From the NCBI GenBank assembly GCA_050176585.1, contig JBFXHX010000036.1, positions 1 through 36,011 of the forward strand: 36,011 nt of DNA, in the 5' to 3' direction. Origin of the DNA: CAYYWP01 sp050176585. Its GTDB lineage: Bacteria > Desulfobacterota > Binatia > HRBIN30 > CADEER01. Within the stretch, counting starts at the first letter, position 1; every line of letters starts with the position of its first letter. A program made the position numbers and the translations under genes. Below, piece after piece: positions 1-5,973 of this stretch. The notes below the pieces were generated by a model. It was not told the DNA's origin. It saw only the letters and a program-made list of their open reading frames with translations, and searched no databases.

Positions 1-328
1 TGAGCCCCGGACTGTTTCGCGCTCCCGCATCGGATCTCGACACCGTCCGGATGCCGAGCGCACTGCGGGTCGCTGCGTGCACGCGAGAGCGGCGGCCGGC
101 AGCAGGTGGGCGTTCCGGAGTGCATGCCTGTTGGGTTTGCGCTCTGCCTGCCGCCGCCCGTATGCAGGTATCGCATCCATCCTGCACGCGCTCGCGGCGC
201 GTGATCCGCGTTCCACGTATGGTGACGGTCCACTGGCGGTGCCGCGCGCGTCTTCCGAGCGCGCACGGCCGGTGTTGCGCGCAGCTTAGAGTTCTCGGCG
301 TACCTGCGCCAAGCGGGGCGGAGGAACA
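1..328. other. Upstream stretch with no supported gene
   Basis: I see no convincing gene here. Short open frames exist on the plus strand, but their translations are Arg/Ala/Cys-rich without any recognisable family pattern, as expected of GC-rich non-coding DNA. No tRNA or clear terminator was found. The segment ends in the GGAGG ribosome binding site of the gene that starts at 329. It may contain that gene's promoter or the 3' flank of a gene outside the window. Confidence 0.5.
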
Positions 329-712
329 GTGCCTGAATCGGGCATCCCCGACGACGTTCGCCGGTTCATCCTGACCAGCATTCCATCGGTACCGCACCTC
401 GAGGCGGTGCTGTTGCTACGTCAAGAACGGATCGACTGGGATGTGACGTCGGTCGCCCGTCGGTTGTACATCGCCGACGGCGTGGCGACGCAGGTGCTGT
501 CCGATCTCCATGCGGCCGGGTTTTTGGCCGCTGTGCCCCGACCGCCGAGCGCGTACCGGTACGAGCCGGCGGCGCCGGGCCAGGCCGAAATGATGGATCG
601 CGTCGCCGACGTATACGCGCGCCACCTCATCGAGGTGACGAACTTGCTGCACGCCACTGCGGCCGGCAAGGTGCAGCTGTTCGCAGAAGCGTTCAAGTTT
701 CGAAAGGAGTGA
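329..712 (+). CDS. Winged-helix-like protein of the DUF5985 cassette
   Basis: A 127-residue soluble protein. Residues about 20-75 read like a winged helix: a helical N-terminus (HLEAVLLLRQ), a helix-turn-helix-like stretch (VTSVARRLYIADGVATQVLSDLHAAGFL), then a short basic wing. A C-terminal helix ends in FKFRKE. I infer DNA binding or protein interaction; no ligand site is visible. The start is GTG, preceded by GGAGGA at 320-325. The stop TGA (710-712) lies just before the next gene's ATG at 718, and two small membrane proteins follow, so the three genes look like one transcription unit. The pairing suggests a regulator or soluble partner of the membrane proteins. The exact function is unknown. 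Confidence 0.75.
   Translation: MPESGIPDDVRRFILTSIPSVPHLEAVLLLRQERIDWDVTSVARRLYIADGVATQVLSDLHAAGFLAAVPRPPSAYRYEPAAPGQAEMMDRVADVYARHLIEVTNLLHATAAGKVQLFAEAFKFRKE
703..709 (+). promoter_or_regulatory. Ribosome binding site fixing the start at 718
   Basis: AAAGGAG lies inside the last codons of the preceding gene, 8 nt before ATG 718. The in-frame GTG at 709 overlaps this site and so is the less likely start. Confidence 0.65.
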
Positions 713-717
713 CCGGT

Positions 718-975
718 ATGGCTGCGCTGGTCTATGTGCTGTGCGCCGCGACCGCCGCCTTGTGCGCGTACCTATTGCTGCGCGCCTACCGGCGCAACGC
801 CTACTCGCTCCTTTTATGGAGCGGCTTGTGCTTCGTCGGACTCACGCTCAACAACGCGCTGGTGGTCGCCGATCGCATTTGGTTCCCCAACGTCGACCTG
901 TCTACCTGGCGTTTGGTTCCGGCCTTGGCCGGCATGGTGGTGCTGCTCTACGGCTTGATCTGGTATGACGAGTGA
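718..975 (+). CDS. Small three-helix membrane protein, DUF5985-type (first copy)
   Basis: An 85-residue integral membrane protein with three predicted hydrophobic helices, at about residues 2-22, 31-52 and 66-83. Between the first two is a basic loop (LLLRAYRRNAYS), followed by the conserved-looking LTLNNALVV segment. The pattern matches what I know of DUF5985, a family of unknown function. ATG 718 is preferred because AAAGGAG sits 8 nt upstream; an in-frame GTG at 709 is an alternative. The gene follows the winged-helix protein directly and is followed by a second small membrane protein, implying a co-expressed trio in the inner membrane. I do not assign a function. Confidence 0.78.
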   Translation: MAALVYVLCAATAALCAYLLLRAYRRNAYSLLLWSGLCFVGLTLNNALVVADRIWFPNVDLSTWRLVPALAGMVVLLYGLIWYDE

Positions 976-985
976 AAGCGCGAAC

Positions 986-1267
986 ATGAGCCAGATATTG
1001 CTGGGCGCCATCGGGATGGCGTCCCTGACCGCCGCGCTCCTGTTTGTGCGCTTCTGGCGCACGACGCGCGATCGTTTCTTTCTGTTCTTCGCCGCTTCGT
1101 TTTTCATCGAGGGGTTCAACCGCTTTCTGCTCGGGCTCTACGGGAGCCCTTCCGAAGATACGCCGCTGTTCTATCTGATTCGGCTCTGCGCGTTCCTGTT
1201 GATTGCCGCCGCCATCATCGACAAGAACCGCTCTCGCGATCGGGGGGGAACCCCGCGCGCCGGCTAG
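986..1267 (+). CDS. Small three-helix membrane protein, DUF5985-type (second copy)
   Basis: A 93-residue membrane protein with three hydrophobic helices and the motif FVRFWRTTRDRFFLFF followed by FNRFLLGLY. This is the same layout as the preceding gene: helix, basic loop, helix with a conserved Asn, helix. The charged tail (DKNRSRDRGG) is probably cytoplasmic. It seems to be a diverged paralogue of its neighbour, and the two may form a heteromer. An in-frame ATG at 965 overlaps the upstream stop; ATG 986 gives the more typical N-terminus, but there is no strong ribosome binding site, so either could be used. Function is unknown. A short GC-rich hairpin (1291-1307) follows, without a T tract. 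Confidence 0.75.
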   Translation: MSQILLGAIGMASLTAALLFVRFWRTTRDRFFLFFAASFFIEGFNRFLLGLYGSPSEDTPLFYLIRLCAFLLIAAAIIDKNRSRDRGGTPRAG

Positions 1268-1472
1268 ATAGCGGCACTGCCCTCTCGCAGGCGCGTTCTG
1301 TACGCGCGGGTACCCGTCCTGGGCACGCGCTGCGGCCGCGTCGGAATTGAATCGATTACACGCGCCCGGCCGCTGCGCGCCCATCTGTACATGGCTGGCC
1401 GGAAGGCCGGCGTCGGCCAACGCGCGGGAGCAGATGGCCTCTCGGGCAGGCGAATTGCGACGTGGGCGCACT

Positions 1473-1478
1473 AGGAGG
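1473..1478 (+). promoter_or_regulatory. Strong Shine-Dalgarno in front of a probable ACG start
   Basis: AGGAGG is a full anti-Shine-Dalgarno match. No ATG, GTG or TTG lies at the right distance in the open frame; the codon 6 nt downstream is ACG at 1485, just before the conserved part of the DUF2383 protein. Confidence 0.55.
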
Positions 1479-1484
1479 TGCTTC

Positions 1485-1946
1485 ACGGCGAGTAAGCACA
1501 ACGCGCCAGTCACGGATACTTTGAGAGCGCTCGCGCAGCTCGATATCGACGCCACCTACGCCTATAACCAGGCAATCGATGCGATCGACCACCCCCAGAT
1601 TCGCGCCCGGCTGATCGAGTTTCGCGCCGATCACGAGCGGCACATCACCGATCTCTCCGCCTGCTTGCGCCAACTCGGGGCCGAGCCGCCCGAACGGTCG
1701 CGCGACTTCAAGGGCTTTCTCATCGAAGGCTTCACGGCGATCCGCAGCATGACCGGGACCGAGGGCGCGCTAAAGGCGATGCAGGGCAACGAAGAGACGA
1801 CGAACAAGGCGTATCGCGAGGCGCTCTCGGCAGAGCTCCCAGCGGACGTTCGCGCGCTCGTGCAGCGCAACTACGAAGATGAATGGCGCCACCTCGCGTA
1901 CATCACCGCCGCGCTGGCAGAGCGCACGTGGGATCGCGCCGCCTGA
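1485..1946 (+). CDS. Ferritin-like DUF2383 (PA2169-type) protein
   Basis: The protein is about 153 residues, all-helical, and matches the PA2169/DUF2383 group of ferritin-like four-helix bundles. These are found in stress contexts and their function is poorly known. Typical elements are the start TLRALAQLDIDATYAYNQAI, the pair DHERHITDL, the loop GFTAIRSMTGTEGALKAMQGNE, and the last helix QRNYEDEWRHLAYI, with Glu/His residues that could bind metal. The frame is open back to ATG 1347 and ATG 1434, but the translation upstream of 1485 is Arg/Ala-rich and unlike the family. AGGAGG at 1473-1478 points to ACG 1485 as the start. TTG 1521 lacks a binding site. A peroxiredoxin pair follows about 310 nt downstream. 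Confidence 0.8.
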   Translation, partial: TASKHNAPVTDTLRALAQLDIDATYAYNQAIDAIDHPQIRARLIEFRADHERHITDLSACLRQLGAEPPERSRDFKGFLIEGFTAIRSMTGTEGALKAMQGNEETTNKAYREALSAELPADVRALVQRNYEDEWRHLAYITAALAERTWDRAA

Positions 1947-2258
1947 ACCAAGCCGTCCAGAAGCTATATGCCGGCGTAGCGAAGTCGGGCGGTGCCCGCA
2001 GCCGCGCACCGCGTCGATCAGCCCGGGCTGGGACGGACACCGCCGCGCATCGCCCCAGCCAGCCCTGCGCGTTTTTTTGAACTCGGAGCCCTTGCAACCC
2101 CGCCCGTCGTGCCTACCGGTCATCCATGTACGTGACAGAGCGCTGCTCTGTCGGGCCTTCGACGAGCCCCGACTTGCCGAGTGGCATGTTTCGCGCTCTG
2201 TAAATACGTGCAATCCGCGCTCGCGCGGATCGTCAATCGAAATCGAAGAGGAGATCAG
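1947..2258. other. Intergenic region upstream of the peroxiredoxin
   Basis: These 312 bases hold a terminator-like structure near 2025-2078 and presumably the promoter of the peroxiredoxin operon. An AT-richer stretch (2197-2207, CTGTAAATACG) stands out and TTGCCG lies at 2174-2179, but the spacing is not ideal, so I do not call a promoter. Open frames here on either strand look non-coding. Confidence 0.45.
2025..2078 (+). terminator. Likely rho-independent terminator after the DUF2383 gene
   Basis: GGGCTGG (2025-2031) can pair with CCAGCCC (2059-2065). Alternatively CGCGCA (2044-2049) pairs with TGCGCG (2066-2071). The second stem is followed at once by seven T residues (2072-2078), the longest T run in this GC-rich region. 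It lies about 80 nt after the DUF2383 stop. The two stems are mutually exclusive, so the exact fold is unclear. Confidence 0.5.
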
Positions 2259-2783
2259 ATGACCATGATCGGTAAGCCCGAACCTCAATGGAGCGCAACG
2301 GCATACGTGAACGGCACTGAACGTCGCATAAGCAGCGATGACTACAAGGGGAAGTGGCACGTATTGTACTGGTACCCGCTGGACTTCACCTTCGTGTGTC
2401 CAACCGAGATCAAAGGTTTCCAGTCGTTACTCGACGAGTTCCAAGAAGATGATGTCGAGGTGATCGGCGTCAGCACCGACTCCTTCTATTCGCACAAGAA
2501 TTGGTTCGCCGACCGCAAGACCTTTCCCCAGCAGATCACCCATCCCGTCATTGCCGACACCAACCACGAGATCAGCCGGGCATTCGGCGTGTTGAAGGAA
2601 GATCAAGGCATTGCGTTTCGCGCCACGGTGATCGTCGACGACAAGGGCATCATCCGCTCGGTGGCCCTGAACGATCTGAGCGTTGGGCGTAGCCCGCGCG
2701 AGGTGCTGCGCACGGTACAGGCCTTCCTGAGCGGCGGCCTGTGCGGTGCCGACTGGCAGAAGGGCGAAGAGTTCGCGGCTTGA
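2259..2783 (+). CDS. Typical 2-Cys peroxiredoxin (AhpC/TSA family)
   Basis: Thiol peroxidase reducing H2O2 and organic peroxides in the cytoplasm. The 174-residue thioredoxin fold carries the peroxidatic Cys47 in DFTFVCPTE and a candidate resolving Cys162 in GGLCGADW near the C-terminus. This matches the AhpC-type layout, although AhpC usually has VCPA at the second site. GAGGAG at 2248-2253 lies 5 nt before ATG 2259 and decides the start; ATG 2265 is a weaker option and an upstream in-frame ATG (2181) lies in non-coding sequence. A thioredoxin-like gene starts 2 nt after the stop, so the two are almost certainly co-translated, and that neighbour is the obvious reductant candidate. No AhpF or OxyR is nearby. 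Confidence 0.93.
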   Translation: MTMIGKPEPQWSATAYVNGTERRISSDDYKGKWHVLYWYPLDFTFVCPTEIKGFQSLLDEFQEDDVEVIGVSTDSFYSHKNWFADRKTFPQQITHPVIADTNHEISRAFGVLKEDQGIAFRATVIVDDKGIIRSVALNDLSVGRSPREVLRTVQAFLSGGLCGADWQKGEEFAA

Positions 2784-2785
2784 TC

Positions 2786-3142
2786 ATGGAGCGCGTCGAG
2801 AAGCTCGAGGGCACGACCTGGCGCGAGCTGGTTCAAGCTCCGGTGGCGGTGCTCGTGCTCGGCAAAAGCACGTGCGAAGCGTGCGCTGCATGGACGGCCG
2901 AGTTGGAGGAGTTCCTGGCAGCCGATGAGGAATGGCGCCACGTCCGCTTCGGCAAGATCCTCCTCGACGAGCGCGGGTTGATCGATTTCAAACGGGCAAA
3001 CCCCTGGATTGCAGAGCTCGACGTCCTTCCATTCACGCAGATCTACGTCGCCGGCGAGCGCTCGAAATCGTTCGCCGGTGGCTCCATCGAACGGCTCACC
3101 AAGCGTTTACACAATCTGGCCGCGGAGCGCGGCCAGGCCTGA
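2786..3142 (+). CDS. Thioredoxin-like protein, probable peroxiredoxin partner
   Basis: A 118-residue single-domain thioredoxin-fold protein. The active site is Cys30-Glu-Ala-Cys33 (KSTCEACAAW), not the standard CGPC, and a cis-Pro motif (DVLPFTQIY) follows later, as expected. There is no signal peptide, so it is cytoplasmic. Its ATG lies 2 nt beyond the peroxiredoxin stop, implying tight coupling. The likely role is to reduce the disulfide of that peroxiredoxin, standing in for AhpF or general thioredoxin; this is inferred from context. The unusual CEAC dipeptide should shift the redox potential away from that of thioredoxin. A strong GC hairpin follows 6 nt after the stop. Confidence 0.85.
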   Translation: MERVEKLEGTTWRELVQAPVAVLVLGKSTCEACAAWTAELEEFLAADEEWRHVRFGKILLDERGLIDFKRANPWIAELDVLPFTQIYVAGERSKSFAGGSIERLTKRLHNLAAERGQA

Positions 3143-3147
3143 ACCTG

Positions 3148-3182
3148 GGCGCGGGCGCCTGCTCTCACGCGGCGCCCGCGCC
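3148..3182 (+). terminator. Strong hairpin after the peroxiredoxin operon
   Basis: A perfect 12-bp stem, GGCGCGGGCGCC (3148-3159) with GGCGCCCGCGCC (3171-3182), with an 11-nt loop, begins 6 nt after the stop codon. Only two T residues follow, so it may act as a terminator or as a 3'-end stabiliser. Confidence 0.55.
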
Positions 3183-3357
3183 TTCACGCCGCGATCGGCA
3201 CCGGCAGCAACCGTCGGGTCCGAGCGCTGCGATGCGCAGTTCGCGCTAGAGCGGTAGATCGCCGCGCCCGTCAGCAAGTTGGTGGGCCGAGACGCCTTGG
3301 TCTGGCGAGGCAAAGCCAATCGGCGCGTGCGTATCGGCGCGTGCGTACCAGCCCGGC

Positions 3358-3385
3358 TTGGGTTCCCAGCACGAACGGGTATGCT
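3358..3385 (+). promoter_or_regulatory. Candidate sigma-70 promoter giving a leaderless mRNA
   Basis: TTGGGT (3358-3363) and TATGCT (3380-3385) are separated by 16 bp. Transcription would start about 7 nt after the -10 box, at or next to the GTG start (3392) of the histidine phosphatase, which has no Shine-Dalgarno. This is read from sequence only. Confidence 0.35.
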
Positions 3386-3391
3386 GCGCGC

Positions 3392-4045
3392 GTGAGCGGG
3401 ACGCAGCTGCTGCTGGTTCGGCACGGCGATACCGCCGGGAATGACGATTCCGAACCGCGCTTGACCGGTTGGACGGATCTGGCACTGAGCTCGCGAGGCC
3501 GGAACCAGCTACGGCGGTTGCGTGCGCGATTGCTCGTGGGCCCCACATTCGCCGCCATCTACTCCAGTTCCTCGCGGCGAGCGTACGAGACGGCAGAAGT
3601 CATCAGGCCGACCGGGAGTGGCGCCGTCAGGCCATGTGCCGAGCTGCGCGAGATCCATTGCGGCCTGCTGGAGGGGTGGACCGTATCGGACGTACAAAAG
3701 TCATTTCCCAGCCTCTGGGCTACCCATCTGCGGCGGGCAGACGACGACTTCCGGTGGCCCGGCGGTGAGAGTTATCGCGAGTTCCGGGCGCGCTGTCTGG
3801 CCGCCGTACACGCCATTGCGGAATGCCATCGCGGCGACTGTGTCGCAGTGGTCACGCACGCTGGCGTCATCAGCCAGGTTGTGGGGTGTATTCACGGCGC
3901 GCGACCCGCCCAATGGGATCTGTTTCGCCCCGGAAACGCGAGCCTGACCGAGCTGTCCTGGCGCGAAGGTGTGCTGACCCTACTCCGATTCGACGATCGC
4001 GAGCACCTCGCTGAACCGTCGACCGAAACGCCGAGCGCGGCCTGA
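3392..4045 (+). CDS. Histidine phosphatase superfamily protein (phosphoglycerate mutase-like)
   Basis: A 217-residue branch-1 histidine phosphatase. The catalytic motif LVRHGDT contains Arg10 and the phospho-accepting His11. A Ser/Arg motif (SSSRRAYETAE) follows at 58-69, the acid/base Glu is probably Glu87 in LREIHCGLLEGW, and the second His is His156 in VVTHAG. Relatives include cofactor-dependent phosphoglycerate mutase, alpha-ribazole phosphatase (CobC) and broad phosphatases; the substrate cannot be read from sequence, and no cobalamin genes are nearby. GTG 3392 is chosen because family homology begins there; upstream in-frame ATG 3341 adds an unrelated leader. No ribosome binding site is visible. 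It converges with the kinase-like gene at 4104. Confidence 0.88.
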   Translation: MSGTQLLLVRHGDTAGNDDSEPRLTGWTDLALSSRGRNQLRRLRARLLVGPTFAAIYSSSSRRAYETAEVIRPTGSGAVRPCAELREIHCGLLEGWTVSDVQKSFPSLWATHLRRADDDFRWPGGESYREFRARCLAAVHAIAECHRGDCVAVVTHAGVISQVVGCIHGARPAQWDLFRPGNASLTELSWREGVLTLLRFDDREHLAEPSTETPSAA

Positions 4046-4103
4046 TCGCCGGCTCTGCTGGAGAGCGCCCCGCGGGTGTTCCGGTGCAGCAGGGCGGCGC
4101 GCG

Positions 4104-5123
4104 TCAACGCCAGCAGGCATTCGCCCGGCGGAGCACCCGTAGCCAGCCGGTAGCCGAGTGGAACGCGTTCTGGCGGACCCTGCGGGTGTTTCGCGAATCT
4201 GTCAGGGTCTCAACATGGTGCAGGAGGGCGCCGGCCAGCGCGTTCGAGGCTCCTGCCAACCAATAAGCGCCGCGCATGTCCGAAGGCAGCCGCTGCTCTA
4301 GCCCGCGCGCCGACAGGTAACTGCGCAGTAAAGTGTCGTGGCGCCGCCGAGCCTCCGGCTCCCATGCGCCGAGGGAGTGCAGCCATGAGCTCAGATCCTC
4401 GAGCGGCGAGCCCAGCCGCGCGCGCCCCCAATCGATGAGCACGGGTGTCTCAGTGCACCGCCGGCGGGTTACGATCACATTGCCTGGATGTACGTCGCCG
4501 TGCAGCGGCGCGCACCGGAGTGGCTGAAATGCAAGCAGTTGCAGGCGAGCGCGCGTTAACGCCGACACAGTGCGGTCGACAGCGCGTATGCTGGGTGAGA
4601 ACGCGGCCGCTTCGCTATGCCGGCGACAGCGTTCGAGCGCCTCCAAGGTGGCAACAGCGCTCAGATGCAGTTCCTGCTCGTAATCCCAAGCCGGCAGCAG
4701 CCGCTGTGCGGTGTCAGCGTCCTCCGACAAGTGCAGCCCCGCGAGCCGCTCCATCACATCTCCGGCCCTTACGATCTCGCGCCATGGCCAAGCGCGCAGC
4801 CGGCGCACCGCCTCGAGATAGAGAACCCACCTGCCGTCCCCGAGCTGCTCGGTCGCGAATACGCGCGGCGCCAGTTCGGCTGCACGGGGAGTCACCCACC
4901 GCTCATAGACCACCGCTTCCCGCGCGGCTGAGCCGACCATTTCCTTGACCACGAAATTGAACTGGCACCTGCGACCGTGCCCGTCTCGATACGACGCTTG
5001 CACTTCGGCGACTCCCGAAGCCTCCAGCCCGGACCGAAATGGCAAGACCCGAAGCCGCTCGGGCGGGTATCCGGTGTAGCGGGCGACAAATCCAGGCATT
5101 CGCGTTTCCACACTCATCGCCAT
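4104..5123 (-). CDS. APH/choline-kinase-type phosphotransferase
   Basis: A protein of about 339 residues with the aminoglycoside phosphotransferase (protein-kinase-like) fold. The Brenner-type catalytic loop is LHGDVHPGNVIV and the metal-binding segment is LIDWGRARLGSPLEDL, with DWG in place of the usual DFG/DxD. An N-lobe Lys (FNFVVKEMVG) and a Glu-containing helix (SAAREAVVYERW) follow the ATP-site layout. The substrate is unknown; the family also covers choline, homoserine and sugar kinases, so resistance should not be assumed. ATG 5123 and 5117 are both possible, and neither has a good Shine-Dalgarno; the frame is open to 5261 but that extension looks non-coding. The gene is divergent from the BON lipoprotein and convergent with the histidine phosphatase. 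Confidence 0.85.
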   Translation of the reverse strand: MAMSVETRMPGFVARYTGYPPERLRVLPFRSGLEASGVAEVQASYRDGHGRRCQFNFVVKEMVGSAAREAVVYERWVTPRAAELAPRVFATEQLGDGRWVLYLEAVRRLRAWPWREIVRAGDVMERLAGLHLSEDADTAQRLLPAWDYEQELHLSAVATLEALERCRRHSEAAAFSPSIRAVDRTVSALTRARLQLLAFQPLRCAPLHGDVHPGNVIVTRRRCTETPVLIDWGRARLGSPLEDLSSWLHSLGAWEPEARRRHDTLLRSYLSARGLEQRLPSDMRGAYWLAGASNALAGALLHHVETLTDSRNTRRVRQNAFHSATGWLRVLRRANACWR

Positions 5124-5293
5124 GCATCGATGATGGATGGATCCCGTACACATATCTACGCTGCTGAACGGCTCTGCACCGCGTGCCGCGGCACCGACCG
5201 GCATCTCAGCGGGTTCTCCGGCCGCTTTCCGAGCGAAAAGGCGATGCCCGCGCGCATTCACCCTGCACGTTCTACAGGGTAACCGGTCCCTGC

Positions 5294-5334
5294 CCCCAGT
5301 TTCGACGCCAGCTCGCAGGGAGCTGAAGCTGGGG
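5294..5334 (+). promoter_or_regulatory. Stem-loop in the leader of the BON lipoprotein gene
   Basis: Bases 5294-5303 pair with 5325-5334 (10 bp including one G-U), and AGCTC (5310-5314) pairs with GAGCT (5320-5324) inside, leaving a 6-nt bulge. The structure ends about 60 nt before the ATG at 5396. It could be an mRNA leader element, a weak terminator or chance in GC-rich DNA. It matches no riboswitch known to me. Confidence 0.3.
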
Positions 5335-5395
5335 ATTTCGCGCGCGAGCAGCCGGTCTTGCGATTGCTTACCCAGCGCCTGCGAGGAGGTTCACT

Positions 5396-5722
5396 ATGAA
5401 TGTCAGGACGATGATTGGTGCATGGCTCGGCGTCGCAGCATTGGCAATGGCCGCCGGCTGCAACGAGCGGCGCCCGGATACGCAAATCACCGCGGACGTG
5501 CGCAAAGAGCTAGCGGAGGAGGAGGTCCCAGGCACGATTGACGTGTCGACCGCTAACGCCGTCGTCACCTTGTCGGGCACGGTGCCAAACCAGGAAGCAA
5601 AGGACGAAGCCGAGGATGCCGCGGAGGACGTAGCGGGCGTCGATCGGGTGGTGAACAATCTCACCACCGCTCCGGCGGCCGCGCCACAGGCAATGGCTCC
5701 GCGCGCGTCGACCGCGCCGTGA
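5396..5722 (+). CDS. BON-domain lipoprotein
   Basis: A 108-residue exported lipoprotein. A signal peptide (residues 1-21, hydrophobic WLGVAALAMAAG) ends in a lipobox, with Cys22 as the acylated residue. One BON domain follows (about 28-88), with the typical DVRKELAEEEVPGTIDVS helix, the strand pair AVVTLSGTVPN, and the helix ending GVDRVVNNL. BON domains are linked to membrane or phospholipid association and osmotic protection (OsmY-like). The Ala/Pro-rich tail looks disordered. GAGGAGG (5383-5389) lies 6 nt before the ATG, a very good start signal. Asp follows nowhere near Cys22 (CNERR), so outer-membrane sorting is plausible. It stands alone between a structured leader and a strong hairpin. 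Confidence 0.9.
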   Translation: MNVRTMIGAWLGVAALAMAAGCNERRPDTQITADVRKELAEEEVPGTIDVSTANAVVTLSGTVPNQEAKDEAEDAAEDVAGVDRVVNNLTTAPAAAPQAMAPRASTAP

Positions 5723-5753
5723 GCTCGGAAAGCCTAGCCGGACCGTAACGCGA

Positions 5754-5783
5754 ACGGCCTGTGACGCTCGCGTCACAGGCCGT
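5754..5783. terminator. Perfect 13-bp hairpin between convergent genes
   Basis: ACGGCCTGTGACG pairs with CGTCACAGGCCGT around a CTCG loop, 32 nt after the BON gene stop. There is no T tract on either side. It closely resembles the hairpin behind tRNA-fMet at 7115-7146, both having a GGCCTGT...ACAGGCC core. Confidence 0.6.
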
Positions 5784-5973
5784 GGCAATCTGATGGTCTG
5801 CCTGGGCGAGAAGCTCGAGGCGGTGCGCAACGGGCCGTTTCCGCCCGTGCCGGCGTATGTGCCCAAGCCGCCGCGGTATGACAACCGCGTCACCCCGCGG
5901 CCATCCGCGACACCCAACCGCCGCGCAGCTGGCCCGGTCCACCGGCGCCGGTGACGCCCGCGCTCTCGGAGAT

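Noticed and set aside
51..374. Open frame at the left edge
   Set aside because: Cys/Arg-rich with no family resemblance, and it overlaps the better-supported gene starting at 329 with its own ribosome binding site.
2072..2100. Possible tRNA 3'-end copy (TTTGAACTCGG) as a left att site
   Set aside because: Only about 8 bases match the T arm of tRNA-fMet and the rest diverges; no direct repeat of the tRNA end was found in the window.
4104..5123. Aminoglycoside resistance gene
   Set aside because: The APH fold covers many small-molecule kinases; DWG in place of DFG and an environmental context give no support for a drug target.
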